A DNA stretch of 64,000 nt from assembly GCA_922989275.2 (NCBI GenBank), contig OV277867.1:37316070-37380069 (forward strand), written 5' to 3'. Both the position numbers and the translations under genes were made by a program. Position 1 is the first letter of the stretch; every line of letters begins with the position of its first letter. Below the pieces are notes generated by a model, which saw only the letters and a program-made list of their open reading frames with translations, searched no databases and was not told the origin of the DNA. The DNA comes from Gari tellinella. Taxonomy: Eukaryota > Mollusca > Bivalvia > Cardiida > Psammobiidae. Of this stretch, positions 55,861 through 64,000 are shown piece by piece.

Positions 55861-56660
55861 AAAAACGAGAGGCCCATGCGGGCCTAAATATCGCTCACCT
55901 GGAAAAACCCACACAAGTGGCACATAATCCCTTGGGTGGGATCATTTTCACCCCAATGACATAATTGGCATAACTATGACTATATAACTCTTTGTTAAAC
56001 GGTGACCCCCAGGAGCAAATTTTGAACAATCTTGATAGAGGACCTATAGATGATGCATGTGCCAAATTTCTAAGTTCGGGCCCATGTAGTTTTTGACAAT
56101 AAGATTTTTTAAGTTTTCATTGAAACGATCTATTTTTAGCTCCAGCGACCTAGATATGCAACGAACCTAAAGGGCCTCTAGAGGTGTCACAATGCCAAAT
56201 ATCAAAGCTCTGGCCATACTAGTTTTGGAAAAGAAGATGATTGAAAATTTCACTATATAATTCTATGTAAAACAGTGACCCCCGGGGCGGGGTCAATTTT
56301 GTCCCCATGGCAAAATTTGAACACTATGATAGAGGACCTATAGATGATGCCATGTGCCAAATATCTAAACTCTGGCCCTTGTGCTTTTTGACAAGAACAT
56401 ATTTTAAGTTTTCATTTAAACGATCTATTTTTAGCTCCAGCGACCTAGATATGCAACGGACTGGAAAATGATTGAACAACTTTGAAAGAGGACCATATAA
56501 GGATCATTCAGGCCAATTTTGGTAAAAATCTATCCAGTAGTTTCGGAGGAGATGTCGTTTAGAGAAATTAGTGACGACGAACGAACGAACGACGGACGAA
56601 CGACGACGGACAGAGGACGATCAAAATAGCTCACCTTGGCACTACGTGCCAGGTGAGCTA
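55861..56660 (+). mobile_element. Bivalve-type repeat with GAGGCCCATGCGGGCC start and GCTCACCT end hairpins
   Basis: It starts with the small hairpin AGGCCCATGCGGGCCT and ends with GCTCACCTTGGCAC / GTGCCAGGTGAGC. In between is a roughly 294 bp internal repeat: GATAGAGGACCTATAGATGA at 56034 and again at 56328, and AGCTCCAGCGACCTAGATAT after each. A GACGGACGAACGACG-type microsatellite precedes the end hairpin. From memory this is a widespread, abundant bivalve repeat. No coding potential. Confidence 0.75.
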
Positions 56661-56664
56661 AAAA

Positions 56665-56846
56665 CACTCTAAACAGTCATGAATATGTAACGTAAGGAAT
56701 ATTTTCTTTTTTCTTGCAGTAGGTAGTTTGAATGCAGGTTGGAAGTAAAGCAGAATTCGCCTTATGGCGCATTCTGTTTACTTTCAACCTGCTTTATATA
56801 GTCACTGTTTTGCAAAACAAGAAAAAGGCTAAAGTTTAAAGGGTAA
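56665..56846 (+). mobile_element. MITE family C copy, left end lost
   Basis: HP-2 (about 56725-56797) has arm TTTGAATGCAGGTTGGAAGT and apex GCCTTATGGCGC. The right end AAAGTTTAAAGGGTAAA matches family C; the left CCCTTTACCC end is not visible. Confidence 0.55.
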
Positions 56847-57419
56847 AAACTGTTTCAATTGTTTCTTTGACGAGGAGGCCTGTTTAGTGCCCGCCGCGTC
56901 AAGTAAATGCAAGCATACAGTTTGGTTAACTCTTACCAGGGTCCATTTCTTGACAATATCGATGTCTCTACATCAATGTTTCATAAGACCCAATCAAGGA
57001 CAAACGGAGGACAGTGAGTTAGGCAGGCACTTACCCGACATGAACAAAATTGATATTATAAAAGAAGAAAGACGAAGATGTTTTATACAAAACCATTAGA
57101 CCTTTAGCCCATGAGGCAATTATTTAACCAATATAACAAACATATAAAAAAATAATCTGTAAGTATTGAAACATGTCCGTTTTTGGAGAAAGTTGCTATA
57201 AATATATGATTAACATATGACACAAGATGTATTAAACGATAAAAGTGTTTAACATCAAATGCTACTAAGTTGTGACTTTAGTTCCACAATAAGTTACTAA
57301 ATGTAATTTAAACATCAATAAATATGCAACAACGTCCACCATATTATGACATAAGTATAAGCAGATGATTGCAAAGCAAAAGCCTTTTTAACAAACATAG
57401 AATGCCTTTTTATTTCTTG
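56847..57419. other. Non-coding stretch without recognised feature
   Basis: AT-rich; a 70-codon frame at 56887 is not recognised. Confidence 0.45.
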
Positions 57420-58170
57420 AAAGTTTGTTGAATTAAGTAATAGTACATATTTTGTATATTGGGGTTACACCAAAAGAACTTCTTTTATATACTGTTTTCT
57501 TAACTGTTTGTACACATCACATTCCATAACAAAATGACATTCGTCCTCAAGAGTGTTACAAGCATATCCGATCATTTCTAGGTGTTGGGTTAGGTCTATG
57601 CACACGACCCATTTCAAAGTCAAGTCTATGTGATTACACTTTCAGTTTAGTGAGTGCTATTCTAAATTTAGTAATATTGCGAACAGACAGATATGGCTGA
57701 TATTCAAACTTACGGAAACTATTGTAAACAGGCTCTCCTTGATTCAAAATGTAATAAATCCGTCTATTAACTATTGCTAAACAAATGCATTTGGTAAACT
57801 ACGCCTTGTGCTAACCAAACATTATTAAAACCTAACTGACAAAGCATATCACGCTGAAACGACAACCAGTTCTCTTTGGTTGGGTGTTCATTCACATCTT
57901 TTACATCAAATTATACACTTTTGGAACATATTTAGCATCACTTGCACTAACTATTTTAAATCAATCTCTAATAATGTTAAACCATCTTCCACAAATAAGT
58001 GTCTTCCTACCAAAATCGCCATAAATAAAATAATTTTGTGTCGACTCCTTCACTCTTAGAAGTTTCTTACAAAACTGTGTATGAATTATTTCAATAGAAT
58101 CACCCTTATGGAAACCCAAAACCCTAGATCCATAGTTCAAGATTATCAAATAGTTTATTTCTATTTTTAC
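57420..58170 (-). pseudogene. LINE ORF2 C-terminal fragment
   Basis: Minus-strand reading gives LNYGSRVLGFHKGDSIEIIH, then FCKKLLRVKESTQNYFIYGD in an open 62-codon block. It matches the C-terminal region of the 19-23 kb LINE (LNYAAEVWGSHKGPSVEIIH; YGELGKAPLYIHRK). Beyond it, with several stops and frameshifts, come RIALTKLKV...SHRLDFEMGR and NDRICL...MSFCYGM, matching the LINE's FRMSSHDLAIEKGR and Cys/His end. Inactive 5'-truncated copy. Confidence 0.75.
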
Positions 58171-58302
58171 TGAAATAGAAGTAATTTTTTGTTTTAGGTA
58201 TTAAATTGCATTAAGAGTCTGCCCTGCAAGCGTCGTTTGAGCATCCAAAAAATTAAAAGTACCAATGCTAGTTAATATTCTTGAGAAAATTTCTAAAAGC
58301 AT

Positions 58303-58620
58303 AGTAAACTCTCTCTACAGCAAAACCCAAAGGGAGACGACGAATGTGTATGTAATTCGGAGGGAGTTGTAACAAGGAGGAAAAATGGCGTAAAATTTCA
58401 AACAGTTTGAATCCAGATCAGACGACCTGATCTTTATTCAAGCTGTTTGTTACTCGTCAGTGTGTTTTGTTTTTGTCCAAATGTCCAATATGTGAGAAAA
58501 ACAAAAGACGATATTGCAGCAGTACAATGGTAAGACAACCTTGTTTGGGAAACAGCAACAAAAGTGGTAAGAAGGGATGGGAATCGTTGTTCGAAGGGAT
58601 GTTGAAGAGATGGAACGCTG
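58303..58620 (-). mobile_element. MITE family A copy, reverse, collapsed hairpin
   Basis: Left end AAACTCTCTCTACAGC and right end GAAGAGATGGAACGCTG resemble family A ends. The HP-1 apex is deleted: AAACAGTTTGAATCCAGATC, AGACGACCTGATC, TTTATTCAAGCTGTTTG. AAAAGACGATATTGCAGCAG follows. Confidence 0.6.
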
Positions 58621-58629
58621 ATGTCTATG

Positions 58630-58806
58630 CCTGCCACTTACGCCAAAATGCGCGTTTGCTAAGCGCTTTGATACTAATTAGGATCAAAACTGTTTGACAC
58701 TCGTTTTGAAATTTCGTCTGGCAAACTGCCTTTCTTCTAACTTTGAAAAGATATTGCAGACAACAAATATTGAAACAGACGACAATATAGCGACGAAGTG
58801 GTTATA
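58630..58806 (-). mobile_element. MITE family D fragment with right half-hairpin
   Basis: Only the right HP-1 arm (ATTAGGATCAAAACTGTTTG) remains, followed by ACACTCGTTTTGAAATTTC, AACTTTGAAAAGATATTGCA and GAAACAGACGACAATATAGC. The left end is lost and the right end is decayed. Confidence 0.6.
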
Positions 58807-60261
58807 ATACTATAACGTTTACGATGAAAGTGTTAAATGAAATATTGAATACAACTCCTTTGTAAAAATGCAGAAGGGTTGTATACTGTTATTGTTTTGT
58901 TGTTCTGACAATGTTGATGTAGTCAGTGGTTATGCGTAAGTGATGTTAATCAGTTGTTGATGGCAACATGTATTTTTTTTCTTAACTTTGAGAAGTGGGC
59001 TCTATTCAGATAATGGTCTGGTTCAATGCCTGTTAGTGTTCTTAAATCTGAATATGCAAATATATTGATTTGAACGATTGTACCAGCAATTATTAGAAAG
59101 CCGACTGTATTTGAAGCAGTCAGCCTCCCCCTCCCCCACATGAACTTCTTTTATTATCACATTTGATTTATTCGTCTTCTGAACAAAATATATTTTTACA
59201 ATCATAAAAAAACACCAACAAATATAGTCTATATCCTAACATACGGTTGCTTAAAGCAGACTGCCATTAAATCAGAGTGCGATTAATGCGAGCTATGCTT
59301 TACTCTCAACCTTCATTACGTAGTCACTCATCTTGCGAATAATGCATACTGGCGTATCAACTATTTTGCCATTACCCATTATGAGCATTCCGGAAGATTA
59401 ATCATCGAAACCAGTAGCCGCCTGTGACAAATATAATTAACAGCGGGACTGTATATCTTTCAATAACCGCCAGAAATTCTGGCTGCCTTTGTTATGATTT
59501 AGACATTGCTTAACTCACGGACCCCTGAAACTTTTAATGGATAATTCCAATTTTAAATACGTCTAGTCAATAGTTGACTATTTAGCGTTGATATTAACAA
59601 TAACTTTAAAAATGACAAACAGTCTTAAGGAGCCCTCTGGTCAGGGTCTACACTGTTTGTATAGGACAAAAGTAATCCTCACATACAAACTTTTTGTAAA
59701 TGACGAGTATACTCGTCGCAAGGGTTGAATGTGCTAAATCAAGGTTCAAAACGAGATTACGACAGATATTTCATTGTATATAGGGACGTGAATTTGCCTA
59801 GGAATGAAATATACATGAATGCAGTACTCTCTACTTTAACCAGTTTACTGACAAATTGTAGTTTCTGCTTCAACCCCTTTTACTTTCACAATATCGTTTC
59901 GGCTAATACTATAATATACTATAATATTTGCTTTGTTTCAATGCTAGAAATAAAGTGAATTGCTGCAAACATAACTGTTAATTGACAGAATATTGATCAG
60001 ACGCCGCGTTTGACGAGTTAGGGTTAACTCTATCGATTCATATAAAAAACAACAACAGCAGAGCCCCTTATCATAGGACCTCTTTACGAACCATGTGGTC
60101 TGGCTCTTTACTGTTTGTAGGAAATATGTACCCATTCTACAACAACGGTGTAATTTAAAAGTAGTTTGGCACTTATTCATTCGCCGATATTTTCTGCGTC
60201 TGATAAGGATCCAAATTTACGGTAAATAAAACTTTGCACAAGGAAATGCTGTTTCATTGTT
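58807..60261. other. Non-coding, with MITE-C and HP-1 relics
   Basis: A decayed HP-2 lies near 59246-59325 (GCTTAAAGCAGACTGCCATT). A decayed E-type HP-1 lies near 59612-59660 (GGTCAGGGTCTACACTGTTT). A GATCAGACGCCGCGT half lies at 59996. No gene seen. Confidence 0.45.
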
Positions 60262-60446
60262 TGAATAACTCTTCACTGTCTTACACCAAGTATAATAGTT
60301 ATTTGAAAACAGTTTGTATACTGACCAGAATCAGACCTGTTTGACACTCATTTTAATACATTTAAGTCGATCTTACTAAATAATAAATTTCAAAATTAAA
60401 CACAGATGCAAATGTAACTAATGACGTCATGGCAGTAAAGGGGTTT
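60262..60446 (-). mobile_element. MITE family D copy, collapsed hairpin
   Basis: Left end GAATAACTCTTCACTGTC, right end ATGGCAGTAAAGGGGTT. HP-1 is reduced to AAACAGTTTGTATACTGACC ... AGACCTGTTTGACAC, with the apex deleted. Confidence 0.6.
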
Positions 60447-60920
60447 TGTATATTTATTTTTGTTTGGAACATAATAGCTACTTCCTTGTCCCCAAAGAAT
60501 TTAACAAGCCTCCAAGTACTTGAAGGCATCAACGAGACCATGATGAGAAAAATGTTCTGTTCAAATTAAAAGCAACTGAAATAGGAGGGATAAAACAATA
60601 AATTTGGTAATAATAGACAACCCCTAGAGCACCGTACTTTACAACAAGAGCAGTTTACTTTTCTAAAAGATTTACAGCTACTTGGAACTGTAGATGTATA
60701 CAGGACGACGAACCAACAATTCAACGATATCGCTGTATGTACTTTCGAGGTTTAGACATTGCATCGTTAACATAACTTACGCTCCTAATTAGATTGGGTC
60801 AATGGCGGCCAATATTGATAAACTAAATGTGCAATCGGCCAATCTAGGCAATTGACGATCCGTACCAAAACATGCGCGAGCAGGCTCAGTTCGGATTGTT
60901 TGCTATACGAAAGAAACACT

Positions 60921-61096
60921 ATATAAGAAATAGTACAGCCCGCTGAGGGCCTTCTTGCATTATAGTGACCGACCAGTCAGCCCCAAAATAGTTTACGGCC
61001 CGAAGCCGAAGGCTGAGGGCCGTAAACTATTTTGGGGCTGACTGGGAGGTCACTATAATGCAAGGAGGCCCGAAGTGGGCTGTACTATTTCTTATA
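60921..61096. repeat. 175 bp near-perfect palindrome, right copy
   Basis: The inverted counterpart of the palindrome at 49.83-50.00 kb, including its small asymmetries, which are read in reverse order here. Next to it, at 61097-61126, lies the complementary half HP-1 (ATCTGATTTGGATCAAAACT). Confidence 0.85.
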
Positions 61097-61607
61097 GTAT
61101 ACCGCACATCTGATTTGGATCAAAACTGTTTTCAGCAGTATCTAATGACGTTCCGCTATTACCTCCCTTTAATTCACTCTTACTAGATTCTAGATATTTT
61201 CACTTTTCTTAATGAATTTTGGAGATAATGCTATAAAAAAATGACAAAACAACTTCTAATAGAATAATTGTATCAAAAGTTAATAATATTTAATTTTCTA
61301 AAAATATTTAAAGAGTTTTGAGTTAAGTTTTGTTCGAAAATTGATAAAGACAAGTAGATCTTGTTTATGAAAGGAATCGGCGCACCATACATGTATACGA
61401 AATATTGTATCGTCAACATCAACAATCGGGATAATTTAACTACTGCAATTTTATTCAACATGTTCATGAATAGAACAAATCATTACAGTTAAAACAATCA
61501 AATGTAGATCTAGATCTAGATTTAATTCTAACAGAAAACAACAACAGTTACTCATACTAATCACAGCATGGCTTGACTTTTTTTTATCTTCTTAGGCTAA
61601 TTACGCA

Positions 61608-61702
61608 CTGCTTTTAACTACCAGTACTGCTTTTAACTATCAGTGCTGCTTTTAACTACCAGTACTGCTTTTAACTATCAGTGCTGCTTTTAGCTACCAG
61701 TA
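61608..61702. repeat. 19 bp tandem repeat
   Basis: Five tandem units of CTGCTTTTAACTACCAGTA / CTGCTTTTAACTATCAGTG alternate. Present once in the left arm. Confidence 0.85.
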
Positions 61703-61835
61703 CTGAACCAGTTCTACGCGGCTGTTCAATAGATCTATTGAAAAACATTTGTATGTGGGTATAGTGAGGTAAATACTATCTAACATTAGATCTAGATAGT
61801 GGTTAATAAATTGTAACAGGACTGAGTGAAAAAAT

Positions 61836-61917
61836 CGTGGCCCGACCGGGACTCGAACCCAGGGTCTCTGGGCTTACCGGCCGTGCCAACACTCTAACCA
61901 CTTGAGTAGCGAGCCAC
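61836..61917 (-). other. tRNA-like unit 3 (SINE-type)
   Basis: Minus-strand counterpart of unit 2 in the left arm, with GTGGCTCGCTACTCAAGTGG and B-box GGTTCGAGTCC. The anticodon arm carries a few extra bases (GCACGGCCGGTAAGCC), so it is not a functional tRNA. Confidence 0.6.
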
Positions 61918-62068
61918 CCGGTTTAGGACTTATTGATTATCCACCAGATACCTGTACACACCCAAGTAACTTCCGCTACATTACTCCTCCTTTTTTCCAG
62001 AGATTCTCACTCATGGAATCAACCGGCGGTCACGGCACCAAACTGTAACAGGACTGAGTGAAAAAATC

Positions 62069-62144
62069 GTGGCCCGACCGGGACTCGAACCCAGGGTATC
62101 TGGCTTACCGTGCCAGCACTCTAACCACTTGAGTACCGAGCTAC
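62069..62144 (-). other. tRNA-like unit 4 (SINE-type)
   Basis: Minus-strand counterpart of unit 1: GTAGCTCGGTACTCAAGTGG, CTGGCACGGTAAGCCAG, GGTTCGAGTCCCGG. The loop ACGGTAA again lacks T33. Confidence 0.6.
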
Positions 62145-62687
62145 CCGGTTTAGGACTTATTGATTATCCACCAGATACCTGTACACACCCAAGTAATCCC
62201 GCTACAAACAATTTTAACTGAAATCTGGGAAGCCTCTTTTCATACAATCTCAGACAAGAAAATATGCTGGTTTTTTTGTTTACCTCCCTTTAGCTCAAAT
62301 TTAGCATTATTGATTTATTTTAATCAAACATTGTATTTTTTTTTTATTCTATTCTTATTATTTGAAAGTTAAAACATGTACGCTGTCTGTTAAAAACCGA
62401 AAATACTATATTTTACAAAATTGCAAAAAAATAGGTTTATTCTGTTGTAAATTATTAAAAAATTATAATGAATTTAGAGAGAGAGTGTGCCCTAAATCTT
62501 CCCCAACATGGCGCAAGTCTTTATAGAACACTAAAAGTAAACAAGCAAGCAACGAGCGGTTCCTCAGCAGCAGCATCATATGACGTCAACATTTCTTAGC
62601 GGTCACTATTACCGGGCACTATCGTATAATAGTGACCGGTAGCTCGTACAAAGATAAAGAAGGAGCGTACGTAGGTAAGGTATACTA

Positions 62688-63249
62688 TTTATAAATAACA
62701 GCATGTTACAAGTGTACTTTTTTAAACAATGTGCACCAAGATGAGACACCAAATATATACGTGTCACCATTTGATCCACACCGTTTGGTATTATGTTAAA
62801 CGTTTTAAAGGAATTAAAGGAAAATAACACAAGTAAGTAACAAACAAACTCTGATCAGAGGACTTCTGCAGACCCCTTCTGATTTGGGATACACTGCTTC
62901 CATCGGACAGACATGTGACATCCCTGTATGTACACTGATTGTAAAAAATATTATGACCTTAAGTAAGATGGGGTAGATACCTAATTTAAGTTAGAGTTGA
63001 AATAAACTTTAACTAAAACCGGGGAATACTTTTTATAGCAGATCTAACAAACCATGACATTTTTTTCGATGGCACCAGTTACGGATAATGTAAATTACAA
63101 CCATTTCTGTTCTGTAAAACTAGATAGCAATTTTATACTCATCGAAATAGACTTTGTTGTAAATATGTTAACATATCGCGAGTATTAAGATGCAAGTGTT
63201 GTATACCTAAGCTTATTATAAAACAATGTGATATTCATGCACGTTCAAG
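62688..63249. other. Non-coding, E-type HP-1 relic
   Basis: AACTCTGATCAGAGGACTTC and TGATTTGGGATACACTGC near 62847-62897 look like a decayed E-type HP-1. Nothing else recognised. Confidence 0.4.
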
Positions 63250-63450
63250 ATGTGAGAGTATCCCGGAGGCTCGGAACCAGCGGCTATTGGTTGTCTTCTA
63301 AACATCACTGCAACACTTGTGGTCATCTCTTTCCTCATTTAAAAAACGTCCAGGTCACTTATAACCAAACTGGAGCTAACTATACCGTTCCATTGAATCA
63401 TATGGAAACTGTCGTGCTAACATCAGTTATGCTCCTAAAATGTGGCAACC
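63250..63450 (+). pseudogene. Possible relic of a DRAM/FRAG1-type membrane-protein exon
   Basis: Reading 63265-63339 gives GGSEPAAIGCLLNITATLVV then ISFLI, followed by TAA. A one-frame shift in the A-run at 63340 continues as LKNVQVTYNQTGANYTVPLN then HMETVVLTSVMLLKCGN up to a MITE-D insertion at 63451. The order (P-E-x-x-x-F/I-G-x-L-L-N-I-x-A, then K-x-V-Q, then an L-rich helix) resembles exon 2-3 of DRAM/FRAG1/Sfk1-family six-helix membrane proteins. No convincing splice sites were found and the frame is broken. A chance likeness remains possible. Confidence 0.3.
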
Positions 63451-63641
63451 TTAACCCTTTCACACTCAATGACGAAATAAAGCGCATTTGCAAACAGTTT
63501 TGATCAATTTTGAGTCAAAACTGTGTGCCATTTGTTTTGAAGTTTGGTAAGTTATACTGCTTTGAAACAAACTTTGATACGTTATTGCAAACGATATATC
63601 ATGTATTGAAGCAGACGACAATATGGCGGTAGAGGTATTAA
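63451..63641 (-). mobile_element. MITE family D copy, hairpin reduced to a short stem
   Basis: Left end TTAACCCTTTCACACTCAAT (TTAA 63451-63454), right end GGCGGTAGAGGTATTAA (TTAA 63638-63641). HP-1 is shortened to CAAACAGTTTTGATCAATTT then TGAGTCAAAACTGTGTG. The motif GAAGCAGACGACAATATGGC is typical. Confidence 0.7.
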
Positions 63642-63661
63642 AACCTCATGATATATTTCAT

Positions 63662-64000
63662 CATGAAAGGGATAACTACAATTAGAAGCTTTTTATGAAC
63701 GATATCAAGTCTCAGCAGTGACTAACCCGTTTAAAGGACGGGGTATTAATATCGGCGTATTTTGGTTAGCTCATATAAGATAAGAATATCAACAACACTA
63801 CTAATATTGTATGTAATGAATCAAAGTTCAGCTGTTCGAAATTCTTAACGGTTTACACAGGTCCGCATTTCTGAGTGAGTGAAATGTGACATTTATAAAT
63901 CTATGAAATCAGGTTTTCTTTAGTTTTCTATAGAATTACGCAAAGATGTATGGGCAAAGCATACTATTGTTTCTTTCGATTGAAAAAAAAGATATGTCAT
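63662..64000. other. Non-coding end of window
   Basis: Nothing recognised. Confidence 0.5.

Larger units (their letters stand above)
60920..62687 (-). repeat. Right arm of the very large inverted repeat
   Basis: Reverse complement of 48288-50002. It is slightly longer, mostly because of a 19 bp tandem repeat (61608-61702, five CTGCTTTTAACTAYCAGTR units) present as a single unit in the left arm. Both tRNA-like units and the palindrome are conserved. The AT-rich unique part also matches, which rules out chance similarity of nested repeats. Confidence 0.85.

Noticed and set aside
48288..62687. Polinton/Maverick-type large transposon
   Set aside because: Long inverted repeats with an AG-like outer start made me consider it. 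The interior encodes no polymerase, integrase or capsid genes, and the flanking 6-mers do not match.
3366..63641. CRISPR array or bacterial terminators
   Set aside because: The many GC-rich hairpins resemble terminators, but they are dispersed MITE cores with target duplications; there is no regular spacing and no prokaryotic gene context.

Overview
The window looks like an AT-rich, gene-poor stretch of an invertebrate nuclear genome, most likely a bivalve mollusc. A Dreissena-like mussel is my guess from remembered repeat motifs, and I could not check it. It carries split exons with GT-AG junctions, degenerate LINEs, tRNA-derived SINE-like units and very many small non-autonomous DNA transposons (MITEs). 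There is no prokaryotic gene organisation, and almost all open frames are chance frames inside repeats.

One protein-coding gene is well supported. It is a two-exon, minus-strand gene for a small secreted, probably GPI-anchored Ly6/Quiver(sleepless)-like protein. The signal-peptide exon is at 42111-42162, the terminal exon at 37361-37725, and the intron is 4.4 kb. The intron holds a MITE with a duplicated target segment, a GGGCCC-type MITE, a pogo/Tigger-like MITE and a 5'-truncated LINE sitting inside a second Tigger-like MITE. A possible relic of a DRAM/FRAG1-type membrane-protein exon lies at 63.25-63.45 kb.

Layout. 0-19 kb: a mariner-like element with long inverted repeats (1.6-2.6 kb), MITE families A, B, C and D, foldbacks, and two TTAA-GGG elements (9.2-10.2 and 14.4-15.3 kb). 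19.3-23.4 kb: a decayed but nearly full-length LINE with ORF1 and ORF2, followed by a foldback. 25-37 kb: many TTAA-flanked MITE-D copies, a 0.94 kb element with CGAATA-rich termini, paired MITE-B copies, and a 1.7 kb TTAA-flanked element with repeated GGGTCC/GGACCC palindromes. 37-42 kb: the Quiver-like gene. 43-48 kb: MITEs A, D and E, a minus-strand LINE 3' end and a SINE. 48.3-62.7 kb: a very large inverted repeat with arms of about 1.7 kb separated by 10.9 kb. Each arm holds two tRNA-like units and a near-perfect 175 bp palindrome. 62.7-64 kb: the possible exon relic, with a MITE-D inserted in or next to it.

The most unusual pattern is modularity. One hairpin, called HP-1 here (stem outer part AAACAGTTTGGATCC, inner part GATCAGACGCCGCGT), sits in the middle of MITE families with unrelated ends. 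These ends are TA-flanked CAGTGTTCCC (A), TA-flanked CAGTGGAGAA (B), TTAA-flanked CCCTTTCACTG (D) and TTAA-flanked CCCATTT (E). A second hairpin, HP-2 (CTTAAAGCAGGTTGAAAGTA type), is likewise shared by a TTAA-flanked CCCTTTACCC family (C) and by TA-flanked pogo/Tigger-like elements. The apex of HP-2 contains TTAA, and one family-C copy lies inside such an apex. All calls come from reading the sequence; no database search was possible.
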